A DNA stretch of 64,000 bases, from assembly GCF_009695635.1 (NCBI RefSeq), contig NZ_VUNN01000006.1:1-64000 (forward strand). Direction: 5' to 3'. The DNA is from Bullifex porci (GTDB taxonomy: Bacteria > Spirochaetota > Spirochaetia > Sphaerochaetales > Sphaerochaetaceae). Positions 43,042 to 51,083 of this stretch are shown piece by piece. The notes beneath the pieces were generated by a model, which made no database searches, had not been told where the DNA came from, and saw only the letters and a list, made by a program, of their open reading frames with translations. How positions within the stretch are numbered: position 1 is the stretch's first letter; every line of letters begins with the position of its first letter. Both the position numbers and the translations under genes were made by a program.

Positions 43042-45231
43042 ATGAAAAAGACTATTGTTAAGGTCTTAACTATCTCCCTAATGCTTTGTTTGCTCATGGC
43101 ATGTGGTGGAAATAAAAAGACTATTGCTGTTCAGCAGACAGCAGCTCCTGCAGCTACAACAACTACAGCAGCTCCTGCTCAGACAGCTACTAAGGCAGAG
43201 ACTTCTGCTCCAGTTCAAGAAGTTAAAGAGCTTGAATATGCTGAAGGAACAGTTCTTAGAATGGCAACAGGTTATAACAGTAAGAAGACTGGTCTCTCTT
43301 TCGATGCTGATACAGCTAAAGATGGTATCGAGCTTGCAGGAAAGACATATCGTGCTGGTGACTTAAAGCCAACCTGGGTTGAAGTTCAGAATATTCTTGG
43401 TATCAAATTCGAAGATAAATATCAGGGTAACTCAGCTACAAACGAGCTTAAGTATTGGGCTGAAAAGCTTGGTGATGTAGATATGGTTTCTGGTAACGCT
43501 ACATCTCTCGTAGAATATGGTGACAAGGGTGCTTTCGTTGATATCGCAAAGTACCTCGATCAGATGCCTAACTTCAAAGCATACTTAGATGCTAACCCAA
43601 TTGTAAGACTTTCTATCACAGGTAATACATCAACTGGTGCTATCTACTTCTCACCTTATTTCGATGGTGTAAACGATATCGAAAGAATGCCTCTTATGAG
43701 AACTGACTGGGTTGTAAAGCTCCTCGATGGTGAAGGTGCTTTCACAGCAGCTAAATCAGGTACACTCAAAGCAGCTGCTTATACTCCATATATGCCAGAG
43801 AAGGGCAAAGTAACTGTTGATACAGTTAAAGCTGATGGTAGTGGTGTATTTGCTCTTACTAAAGATTATGATAAAGCAGGTAACATCGTAGCTAAGATGA
43901 ATGCTGCTCTTGCAAAGGGTAGTGTTAGTGGTGTTGAAGCAGTTAACATGCTTAGAACATACATCGATGAAGCTTACAATGGTTACTATGGAACAACTAG
44001 ATCTAACCTCTTTATCGGACAGGATGCAGCATGGGATGCAGATGAACTCGTTGCTCTCTTAAGATGTGTAGTAGCTAACGCATATACACTTAATGGTACA
44101 GATACAGTTCAGGGCTTATTCTCACGTGAAGATGCTAACAACCAGAGAAGAGTAGACCTTTTCAGATTCGCTGGTACACTCTTTGGTGTTCGTGGTCTTG
44201 AATCAAGACAGGATTATCTCTACTTCGGTTCAGATGGTAAGCTCTATGATGCACGCCAGATGGAAGCTACATACAAGGCAATGGAGAGAATGAATGACCT
44301 CGTTAAGGAAGGTTTAATTTCTCAGTCATTTGTTGATACTTCAGCTGAAACATCTGCAAAGATGCTCGAAAATGACCTTGGTTTCATGAGCTATGACTAC
44401 AACCAGACTCAGACAATCATGAACGAAACAAAGCTCCAGGATGGAGAAAAGTACATGGCTGTAATGGTTCCTGTTGCTCGCTGGTACGATGGTTCAAATG
44501 CTGACGGCGTTTACATGAGATTTACAGAGTCTTGGAGATCTGTAAAGACCGATGGTTGGGCAATCAGTAAGGCTGGTGTTGGTGATGACACTAACAAGCT
44601 TAATGCAGCTCTTAAGCTCATCGACTTTGCATATAGCCCAGAAGGTATGATCCTCATGAGCTATGGTCCAAAAGAATTCATCAAGACTAATGCAGATGGT
44701 AGCTATGTAACATTCACATTCAACGGTCAGGAAATGCCAGTAATTGCTGATGTTACACAGGAACTCCTCTGGAAGCTCACAAGTGGTAACTACACTAACT
44801 TCGCAAGAATGTATCTTGGATCAACTCTCTCATTCGCAAAGAGCCAGGCATTCGAATATCAGTGCACACACGAAGTTGGTAAGGAAGGTGCAGGATACAT
44901 TTCAACAGCTATTGGTCTTGGTACAATCAAGCACCCAGAGCTCGCTGTTACATCCAATATGTGGTATGCATCAATCCCTACAACACTTCCAACAACATCT
45001 GTTGAGACAGATACTGTTAACCAGTATACAGAGCTCCAGAACCAGTTCAACCAGCAGAAGGGTAAGATTAACATTCTCGTTGATCAGATCGTAAAGGGTT
45101 ATACTCTTGAAGGTTGCTCATCTGCAGCTACAACTGTTAATAAGGTTGCTAATGAATGGGGTGGTTCTCAGTACCTCTTTATCAAGCAGGGTGCTTGGAA
45201 TCGTCTTCTCAAGTTCTATACTCAGCTCTAA
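43042..45231 (+). CDS. Sugar ABC transporter substrate-binding lipoprotein, LplA type
   Basis: 729 aa, longer than the usual ~500-560 of LplA proteins. Lipobox LMAC with Cys21, then a Thr/Ala/Pro/Gln-rich linker (about residues 28-65), then the binding fold: WVEVQNILGIKFEDKY, GDVDMVSGN, YFSPYFDGVNDIERMPLMRT, WAISKAGVGDDTNKLNAALK. It is tethered to a membrane and delivers the sugar to the two permeases. GGAGGAAAAAT before the ATG. Rich in preferred codons, suggesting high expression. Oligogalacturonide specificity is inferred. Confidence 0.92.
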   Translation: MKKTIVKVLTISLMLCLLMACGGNKKTIAVQQTAAPAATTTTAAPAQTATKAETSAPVQEVKELEYAEGTVLRMATGYNSKKTGLSFDADTAKDGIELAGKTYRAGDLKPTWVEVQNILGIKFEDKYQGNSATNELKYWAEKLGDVDMVSGNATSLVEYGDKGAFVDIAKYLDQMPNFKAYLDANPIVRLSITGNTSTGAIYFSPYFDGVNDIERMPLMRTDWVVKLLDGEGAFTAAKSGTLKAAAYTPYMPEKGKVTVDTVKADGSGVFALTKDYDKAGNIVAKMNAALAKGSVSGVEAVNMLRTYIDEAYNGYYGTTRSNLFIGQDAAWDADELVALLRCVVANAYTLNGTDTVQGLFSREDANNQRRVDLFRFAGTLFGVRGLESRQDYLYFGSDGKLYDARQMEATYKAMERMNDLVKEGLISQSFVDTSAETSAKMLENDLGFMSYDYNQTQTIMNETKLQDGEKYMAVMVPVARWYDGSNADGVYMRFTESWRSVKTDGWAISKAGVGDDTNKLNAALKLIDFAYSPEGMILMSYGPKEFIKTNADGSYVTFTFNGQEMPVIADVTQELLWKLTSGNYTNFARMYLGSTLSFAKSQAFEYQCTHEVGKEGAGYISTAIGLGTIKHPELAVTSNMWYASIPTTLPTTSVETDTVNQYTELQNQFNQQKGKINILVDQIVKGYTLEGCSSAATTVNKVANEWGGSQYLFIKQGAWNRLLKFYTQL

Positions 45232-45252
45232 GCTAGAGTTTAAAAAAACAAT

Positions 45253-45281
45253 CCTATGCGGGAGTATGAATCTTCCGCATA
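45253..45281 (+). promoter_or_regulatory. Intercistronic hairpin after the binding-protein gene
   Basis: CCTATGCGG (45253-45261) pairs with CCGCATAGG (45273-45281). No T-tract follows. Hairpins at this place commonly protect the abundant binding-protein mRNA or dampen downstream expression. Confidence 0.7.
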
Positions 45282-45316
45282 GGTACCATTAATAAAAAAA
45301 TTAAGGAGGAGGAGTT

Positions 45317-45901
45317 ATGTACAAAAAGCAGATGTTATTTCAGAAGTTGATCTGCTACCTTGCACTAGCTACCGGTTTCGTTGTATTCCTTTATTCTCTT
45401 GGAATTATGACGGACCTATATGACTGTCTATATTCGACAATGATGGATCCATCTGATCTAACATATACAACTGTTCCGGGCTCCATCGTATACTATAATA
45501 TGCAGGGATTTAACAAAGCATTCCTGTCTACATCAATCGTAATGCTTTTGTTAGCATGCCTTCTCTTTGTTACACAAACAAATAATCGCAGAAAGTATTA
45601 TATTGGTAACTATGTAGCAACAGGCTTATTTGTTGTCGCTACACTTGTTATCGTTGTTTGGGCACATTTTCAGATTCAGGAGTTTAGAGCTCAGTGGCTT
45701 GCTGTAGACTTTGAGGCTCTAAAGATGCATGCTCAGATGTTTAAACAGAAATATACAGAATCAACATTCTGGTTCGATATCCATTACGGTGTATTTGCTC
45801 TTTGTTTAATTGAAGTTGGTCTTTTAATTTACAACTGTATTTGGAAGATGAATCTCATGAAGGCAGAGCGTGAACTCATCGCAAAGGGAGGTGCTGTATG
45901 A
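45317..45901 (+). CDS. Four-helix membrane protein of unknown function (1)
   Basis: 194 aa. Helices at about 12-32, 67-86, 94-117 and 153-173; a long outside-or-inside loop between the first two (YDCLYSTMMDPSDLTYTTVP) and a short charged C-terminus. AAGGAGGAGGAGTT gives a strong ribosome site. No family recognised. It lies between the binding protein and ATPase genes of the importer operon and overlaps the next gene by 4 nt, so it should act with the transporter. Confidence 0.65.
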   Translation: MYKKQMLFQKLICYLALATGFVVFLYSLGIMTDLYDCLYSTMMDPSDLTYTTVPGSIVYYNMQGFNKAFLSTSIVMLLLACLLFVTQTNNRRKYYIGNYVATGLFVVATLVIVVWAHFQIQEFRAQWLAVDFEALKMHAQMFKQKYTESTFWFDIHYGVFALCLIEVGLLIYNCIWKMNLMKAERELIAKGGAV

Positions 45902-46395
45902 CAGATCAAGATAAAAGCATCAAAGTTGATCGAATGCGCTATACAAAGAATAAGTTTTCTTCAAACCTTGCTTTGCTTGCCATTATTTTTGATGTTTTCT
46001 ATTTCGTTAGCATCTACAAATCAGATGTAAGTAACTATTACTATACACTTATGATTGGCGCTTCAATCATTTATAACCTAGCATTTATGCTTGCAGCATT
46101 CCTTGCATCAGAGGGAGTAAAATCCTATGGTGAAAAGTATTGCTACTTACTCATTGTTCTTGGTGTCTTACAGTTTGTTAGAATTTTCTACATCCCATGG
46201 AATGCAAGTCATGCAACAGTAGTAATTGCTAATGTTGATGTAGTTGTTATGGGTGCTGCTCAATTCGTACGTTGTGCTATCTACCTTGGAATCTCTGGAA
46301 TTGCTCTCTTATTAGCAGCAGTTGTTGGTATCCAAAAGAGCCGTGTATTGAATGCATATCTTGCTACACTTGGTGAAGAGGTCAGGAGGGACTAA
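45898..46395 (+). CDS. Four-helix membrane protein of unknown function (2)
   Basis: 165 aa. Helices at about 23-42, 50-70, 80-98 and 112-143. Short Lys-rich N-terminus and a charged C-terminus (LGEEVRRD). Size and helix count resemble the preceding protein, so they may be a hetero-pair. ATGA overlap with its neighbour; its stop overlaps the ATPase start (TAATG). Confidence 0.65.
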   Translation: MTDQDKSIKVDRMRYTKNKFSSNLALLAIIFDVFYFVSIYKSDVSNYYYTLMIGASIIYNLAFMLAAFLASEGVKSYGEKYCYLLIVLGVLQFVRIFYIPWNASHATVVIANVDVVVMGAAQFVRCAIYLGISGIALLLAAVVGIQKSRVLNAYLATLGEEVRRD

Positions 46396-47468
46396 TGGCT
46401 ACTTTGAGCTTACAACATATCGATAAGATATATGATAATAATGTTCAAGCTGTCTTTGATTTCAATCTAGAAGTAAAAGACGGTGAATTGATTGTCCTTG
46501 TTGGACCATCAGGCTGTGGTAAATCTACTACACTTAGAATGGTTGCAGGTCTTGAGGATATCTCTAATGGTAAGCTTTTACTTGATGGAAAGGATATTAC
46601 ACAGGCTCCTGCTAAGGATAGAGATATGGCAATGGTATTCCAGAACTATGCTCTCTATGGTCATATGACAGTTTATGAGAACATGGCATTTTCTCTTACA
46701 ATGAGAAATGAGGATCCAAATGTCATTCATAAGAAGGTTTTAGCTGCTGCTGAGATTCTAAATTTAACAACTCAGCTTAATAAGAAGCCAAGTCAGCTTT
46801 CAGGTGGTCAGAGACAGAGAGTTGCCATGGGAAGATCTATTGTAAGAACTCCTAAGGTATTCTTATTTGACGAACCACTTTCTAACCTTGATGCTAAGCT
46901 CAGAGGTTCAACAAGAAGAGAGATTCTTCTTCTCCATAAGAGACTTAAGGCTACAATGCTCTATGTAACTCACGACCAGACAGAGGCATTAACTCTTGCT
47001 GATAGAATCGTATGTATGTCAATGGGCCATGTGCAGCAGGTAGGTACTCCACTTGAGCTTTACGATACACCAGCTAACCTTTTCGTTGCAGGCTTTATTG
47101 GACTTCCTCCAATGAACTTCTTCGATGTTAATGTAAATAAGGGTCGCTTAGAGGGTAAGGGATTTGCTATTTCTCTTTCAGATAACGATAAGAAGACATT
47201 AAAGAATTATGAAGGTAAGACAATTGTTCTTGGTGTAAGACCAGAAAACGTAATTCTAGGTAACGATGTAGGTATTAAGGTTACATTAAATGAAAACCTT
47301 GGTATGAATACTCTCGTTCATGGAAATATCGAGGGTGGTACAAAGATTACTGGTAAGATTCGTGGCTGGTGTGATTATAAAGCTGGTGATAACATTAAGG
47401 TTTCTTTTGATAGAATGCACTTCTTCGATAAGGAAACTACAAATGCAATCAGAGGGGAGGTTAAATAA
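46395..47468 (+). CDS. Sugar ABC transporter ATPase, UgpC/MsmX type (1)
   Basis: 357 aa. Walker A GPSGCGKSTT (about 37-46), Q-loop VFQNYALY, signature LSGGQRQRVAMGR, Walker B VFLFDEPLSNLD, and switch His THDQTEA; a C-terminal TOBE/OB part from about 240. It powers the LplB/LplC-type channel. The residue after YALY is Gly rather than the usual Pro, a small oddity. It overlaps both neighbours by a nucleotide. Confidence 0.95.
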   Translation: MATLSLQHIDKIYDNNVQAVFDFNLEVKDGELIVLVGPSGCGKSTTLRMVAGLEDISNGKLLLDGKDITQAPAKDRDMAMVFQNYALYGHMTVYENMAFSLTMRNEDPNVIHKKVLAAAEILNLTTQLNKKPSQLSGGQRQRVAMGRSIVRTPKVFLFDEPLSNLDAKLRGSTRREILLLHKRLKATMLYVTHDQTEALTLADRIVCMSMGHVQQVGTPLELYDTPANLFVAGFIGLPPMNFFDVNVNKGRLEGKGFAISLSDNDKKTLKNYEGKTIVLGVRPENVILGNDVGIKVTLNENLGMNTLVHGNIEGGTKITGKIRGWCDYKAGDNIKVSFDRMHFFDKETTNAIRGEVK

Positions 47469-48025
47469 TGGGCTCTAGAAAAGGCATTAAGGAATGGCTT
47501 AGAAAGAAGGTTGTTTCCATTAAGAGAAACCCTCAGAAAATTGGTTTGATCGCATTTGCAATCACCTTCCTATATTATTCTTTGAACTTAACATGTATTT
47601 CAAATACAACAGCTAAGATTCAGGGCTCTGGAATGGGACTTTGTGGCTTTGTTACAATGCTTTTCTCAATGTTAAGCTTACTTTGCTACATGAACTCATT
47701 CCCAAGAAGAAAAAAGGTAAATAAGCCAATGCTTATTATCTTTATTGTAATGATTGGTATTATTCTTTTCTGTGATTACAGATATAGAGACCTAGTTTAC
47801 TATGCAGTAGCACTTTCTGCTAACCCAATTGTTATTACAGAATCTACTATATACATCCTTGAGGCATACAATATGCTACTTACACATATGATTCTCTTGG
47901 TTGTATCACTAGTATTAATGGCTCTTGGTCCTGTATTTAAGATGCTTCTTAATAAGATTAATACTAATGTTAATATCGATGGCTACGATAAGATGGAAGC
48001 TATCGATATCTCAGCAGAGGAGTAA
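47468..48025 (+). CDS. Four-helix membrane protein of unknown function (3)
   Basis: 185 aa. A basic N-terminus (RKGIKEWLRKKVVSIKRNPQK), then helices at about 25-45, 55-75, 88-105 and 138-160, and an acidic C-terminus (DISAEE). The positive-inside rule suggests a cytosolic N-terminus. One-nucleotide overlap with the ATPase gene. No family recognised. Confidence 0.65.
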   Translation: MGSRKGIKEWLRKKVVSIKRNPQKIGLIAFAITFLYYSLNLTCISNTTAKIQGSGMGLCGFVTMLFSMLSLLCYMNSFPRRKKVNKPMLIIFIVMIGIILFCDYRYRDLVYYAVALSANPIVITESTIYILEAYNMLLTHMILLVVSLVLMALGPVFKMLLNKINTNVNIDGYDKMEAIDISAEE

Positions 48026-48033
48026 TATAGCTG

Positions 48034-48642
48034 ATGGAAAAACGAAAGGATGACCCTTATAGGATAAAAACAGAGGCTGTTGAAGATCTTGTAGGGGCAA
48101 CTCCTGAGAACACCCCGCACTATAGCGAAGAGGAGCTAAAGAAATATAGAACTAAGTCAAAGCTTCACATAAGTGGAACTTCAAAGGCACTATTGATGAA
48201 GCTATGGTTCAGTGGTGCAGTTTGTTATTTCTTTATTTGGGGCCTTGGATTATATATTGGATCAACTCTAGATCTCTTCTTCGTTACCGCTATTGGAATG
48301 GGCTTTGTTAAGGATATTCTTGAGAACAATGCTTTAAGGTGGATTGCTAATCCTCCGAGGTCCAATGATAAGTGGATGATGTTCCCTGAAAAGAGGTATA
48401 GGAGTTTAATCTTCAATGTCCTCTATTCGTTTTTAGTCATGTTTTGTGTCATGATGACATATGAAGGAGTTAATGGTGCCTTTGGTACCATTACCGGCCA
48501 AACAGATGTAGTTTTGTTTGGAATCGAACCAGTTACATTCGCAGTAATCTATTTGCTGTTTGATCTTTTCTTCCTTTGGATAAAGCGTCAGTTCAGTAAG
48601 ATTATTGCAGATGCAAAAAGAAAAGTAGAAAAAGGAGACTGA
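48034..48642 (+). CDS. Four-helix membrane protein of unknown function (4)
   Basis: 202 aa. A hydrophilic N-terminus of about 50 residues, then helices at about 56-75, 80-95 (weaker), 125-145 and 165-185. The segment NNALRWIANPPRSNDKW between helices is a distinctive loop. Lys-rich C-terminus. It lies eight nt after protein 3 and one nt before the second ATPase gene. No family recognised. Confidence 0.65.
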   Translation: MEKRKDDPYRIKTEAVEDLVGATPENTPHYSEEELKKYRTKSKLHISGTSKALLMKLWFSGAVCYFFIWGLGLYIGSTLDLFFVTAIGMGFVKDILENNALRWIANPPRSNDKWMMFPEKRYRSLIFNVLYSFLVMFCVMMTYEGVNGAFGTITGQTDVVLFGIEPVTFAVIYLLFDLFFLWIKRQFSKIIADAKRKVEKGD

Positions 48643-48643
48643 T

Positions 48644-49723
48644 ATGCCATACCTTGTTCTTAAAGACATAAATAAAATCTATCCAAACGGTTTCCATGCC
48701 GTACATGACTTCAACCTTGAAATTGAAAAGGGTGAATTCATCGTCTTTGTAGGCTCTTCTGGCTGTGGTAAATCCACAACACTCAGAATGATTGCCGGAC
48801 TTGAGGATATCAGTAAGGGTGAGTTCCTTATCGATGGTAAGAGAGCAAATGAAAAGGGACCTAAGGATCGTGGAATAGCAATGGTATTCCAGAGCTATGC
48901 TCTTTATCCTCAGATGACTGTATATGATAATCTTGCATTTGGCCTTACACTTGAAGGTATCGATGAAGATGTTATCGAGGAAAAGGTTAAGAACGTTGCT
49001 AAGATTTTAGGCTTAACAGATTATCTTGAAAGACTTCCTAAGGCTCTTTCTGGTGGACAGAGACAGAGAGTAGCTGTAGGGCGTGCAATTATTAGAAAGG
49101 TAGGTATCTTCCTTATGGATGAGCCTCTTTCAAACCTCGATGCTAAGCAGAGAGTAACAATGAGAAGTGAGATTACAGAAATTCACAGAAAGACTGGATC
49201 AACAACAATCTATGTAACTCACGACCAAACTGAAGCTATGACAATGGCTGATAGAATCGTTGTTATGAAGGAAGGCTATATCCAGCAGGTTGGAACTCCA
49301 TACGAATTGTACTTTAACCCAGTTAACGTATTCGTTGCAGGATTTATTGGAGAGCCTCCAATGAACTTTGTTACAGCAACATTAAAGGGTGGAAAGATTT
49401 CTATTGGTAAGAATGTTGTAGACCTTTCTAAGAAGCTTAGTAGTGAGAATCTTAAGAAGTATGAAGGAAAGAAGCTTGTATTTGGCTTCAGACCTGAAGC
49501 TATCACACTTGGTGAAGGTGATGGATATACAATCGATTGTACTGTAGAGCTAACTGAGCTTCTTGGTGATAATACTAATGTATATATTGATATCCAGGGT
49601 GAGAAATCAATCTTGAAGGTTAATCCTCATGAAACACCAGAGATGGATAGTAATATTAAATTCACAATACCTCTTGAGAGTGTTTATCTCTTCGATGGAG
49701 AAAGTGAAAAAGTTATTAAATAA
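48644..49723 (+). CDS. Sugar ABC transporter ATPase, UgpC/MsmX type (2)
   Basis: 359 aa. Walker A GSSGCGKSTT, Q-loop VFQSYALYPQMTVYDN, signature LSGGQRQRVAVGR, Walker B IFLMDEPLSNLD, switch THDQTEA, and a C-terminal OB domain ending FDGESEKVIK. A clear relative of the first ATPase but divergent outside the motifs, so the two may form a heterodimer or serve different channels. Last gene of the importer operon; a terminator follows. Confidence 0.95.
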   Translation: MPYLVLKDINKIYPNGFHAVHDFNLEIEKGEFIVFVGSSGCGKSTTLRMIAGLEDISKGEFLIDGKRANEKGPKDRGIAMVFQSYALYPQMTVYDNLAFGLTLEGIDEDVIEEKVKNVAKILGLTDYLERLPKALSGGQRQRVAVGRAIIRKVGIFLMDEPLSNLDAKQRVTMRSEITEIHRKTGSTTIYVTHDQTEAMTMADRIVVMKEGYIQQVGTPYELYFNPVNVFVAGFIGEPPMNFVTATLKGGKISIGKNVVDLSKKLSSENLKKYEGKKLVFGFRPEAITLGEGDGYTIDCTVELTELLGDNTNVYIDIQGEKSILKVNPHETPEMDSNIKFTIPLESVYLFDGESEKVIK

Positions 49724-49736
49724 TAGCTTTTCTAAT

Positions 49737-49770
49737 AGGGGACCACTAAGGTGGTCCTCAACTATTTTAT
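49737..49770 (+). terminator. Terminator of the importer operon
   Basis: GGACCAC pairs with GTGGTCC around TAAG (49740-49757), followed by a T-rich stretch TCAACTATTTTAT. Confidence 0.7.
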
Positions 49771-49858
49771 AAGATAAAAATTTTATTTGTTGCACTTTGT
49801 TTTATTGTAAATAAATATCTATAAATTAAAGAAAAAAGAAATAATATTTAAGAATGCT

Positions 49859-49878
49859 TTACAACTTTACAGTTGTAA
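49859..49878. promoter_or_regulatory. Perfect palindrome upstream of the nucleoside-binding protein
   Basis: TTACAACT-TTAC-AGTTGTAA, an 8-4-8 inverted repeat 52 nt before the start codon and outside any gene: a likely operator of the nucleoside importer operon. Confidence 0.6.
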
Positions 49879-49929
49879 CTCTTTCGTCTATTATTTAACA
49901 ATACTAATTATTTTCACAGGAGAATAACA

Positions 49930-50986
49930 ATGAAGAAGGCTTTTGCTATTTTAATGATTTGTTTAGTAGCTTTCTCAGCATTTGCACAGGGTGCAGCTGA
50001 AACTCAGGCTAAGCAGACTCTTAAAGTCGGTATGGTAACAGACTCCGGTACAATTGATGACCGCTCATTCAACCAGGGTACATATGAAGGTGTCAAGAAG
50101 GCAGCTGAAGAACTTGGTTGGGAGAACACATACCTCCGCCCAACAGGCACAACAACATCTGATTATGTTCAGGCAATCTATGCTCTCTATGATCAGGGAT
50201 ATTCATTTGTTGCTTGCCCAGGATTCCTCTTTGCTGAAGCAGTAGCTCAGATTCAGGGTGAAGTTGAAGATCTTAACCTCGTTATCATCGATGATGCACT
50301 TTCTGCAGGTATTGGTCCTAAGACAGTAGCTATCGTATTCAAAGAGCAGGAGTCAGGCTTCCTCGCAGGTCTTGCAACAGCTCTTAAGATTAAGACTGGT
50401 GATGTTGGTTTCGTAGGTGGTATGGAAATTCCTGCTGTACAGAAGTTCAACTGGGGCTTCCAGCAGGGTGTTAAATATGCTAACGACAACTTCGGTACAA
50501 CAGTATCAATGAAGGCAGAAAACTTCGTATACTCTGGTTCATTCGCAGACCTTGCTCTTGGTCAGCAGCTTGCTAATGCAATGTATGCTAGAGGCGTAAA
50601 GGTAATCTTTGCTGCAGCTGGTGGTACAGGTGTTGGTGCTATCAACGAAGCTAAGAACAGAAGACTTGCAGGTCAAGATGTTTGGGCTGTAGGTGTTGAC
50701 GTAGACCAGTATTCAGTTGGTGATATGGGTAACGGTCAGTCTTGTATCCTTACATCTGCTATGAAGGACGGCTGGTGTAGCATACGACATGGTTAAGGCT
50801 CTTGCTGATGGTACATTCCCAGGTGGACAGCTTCTTACTCTCGGTATTAAGGAAGATAGAGCAGGTATCCCAGCTTCTAACCCTAACTTAACACCTGAAA
50901 TTGAAGCTAAGGTTGCTGAAGTTGTAGAGCTTATCAAGGCTGGTAAGGTCGTAATCTCTGACAACGGTAATGGACTTATCAAATAA
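49930..50986 (+). pseudogene. PnrA/BmpA-type nucleoside-binding protein gene with a frameshift
   Basis: The two frames join into one ~352-aa BMP-family protein. N-terminus: signal peptide LICLVAFSAFAQGAAE with no lipobox Cys, then VGMVTDSGTIDDRSFNQGTY and a FKEQESGFLAGLATALK segment; the C-terminal frame starts around MVKALADGTFPGGQLLTLGI. Near 50770-50775 an extra T (GACGGCTGGTGTAGC) shifts the frame; without it the text reads KDGGVAYDMVKA. The rest is intact, so this is a recent mutation or a sequence error. It should bind purine nucleosides for the ABC system downstream. Confidence 0.9.
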
Positions 50987-51008
50987 GTAAATTTTAGCTA
51001 ACAGTAAT

Positions 51009-51039
51009 AAGGCCGCCTTGTATGTCTTGGCGGCCTTTT
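51009..51039 (+). terminator. Terminator/attenuator between binding protein and ATPase genes
   Basis: AAGGCCGCC (51009-51017) pairs with GGCGGCCTT (51029-51037), followed by TTT. Probably reduces transcription of the membrane subunits relative to the binding protein. Confidence 0.8.
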
Positions 51040-51051
51040 AAGAATCATGTT

Positions 51052-51065
51052 CGTGCATATGCACG
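51052..51065. promoter_or_regulatory. 14-bp palindrome before the nucleoside ATPase gene
   Basis: CGTGCATATGCACG is a perfect 14-bp palindrome between the terminator and the ATPase ribosome site; possible operator or small hairpin. Confidence 0.45.
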
Positions 51066-51083
51066 CCTCATTTTGGAGAAGAG

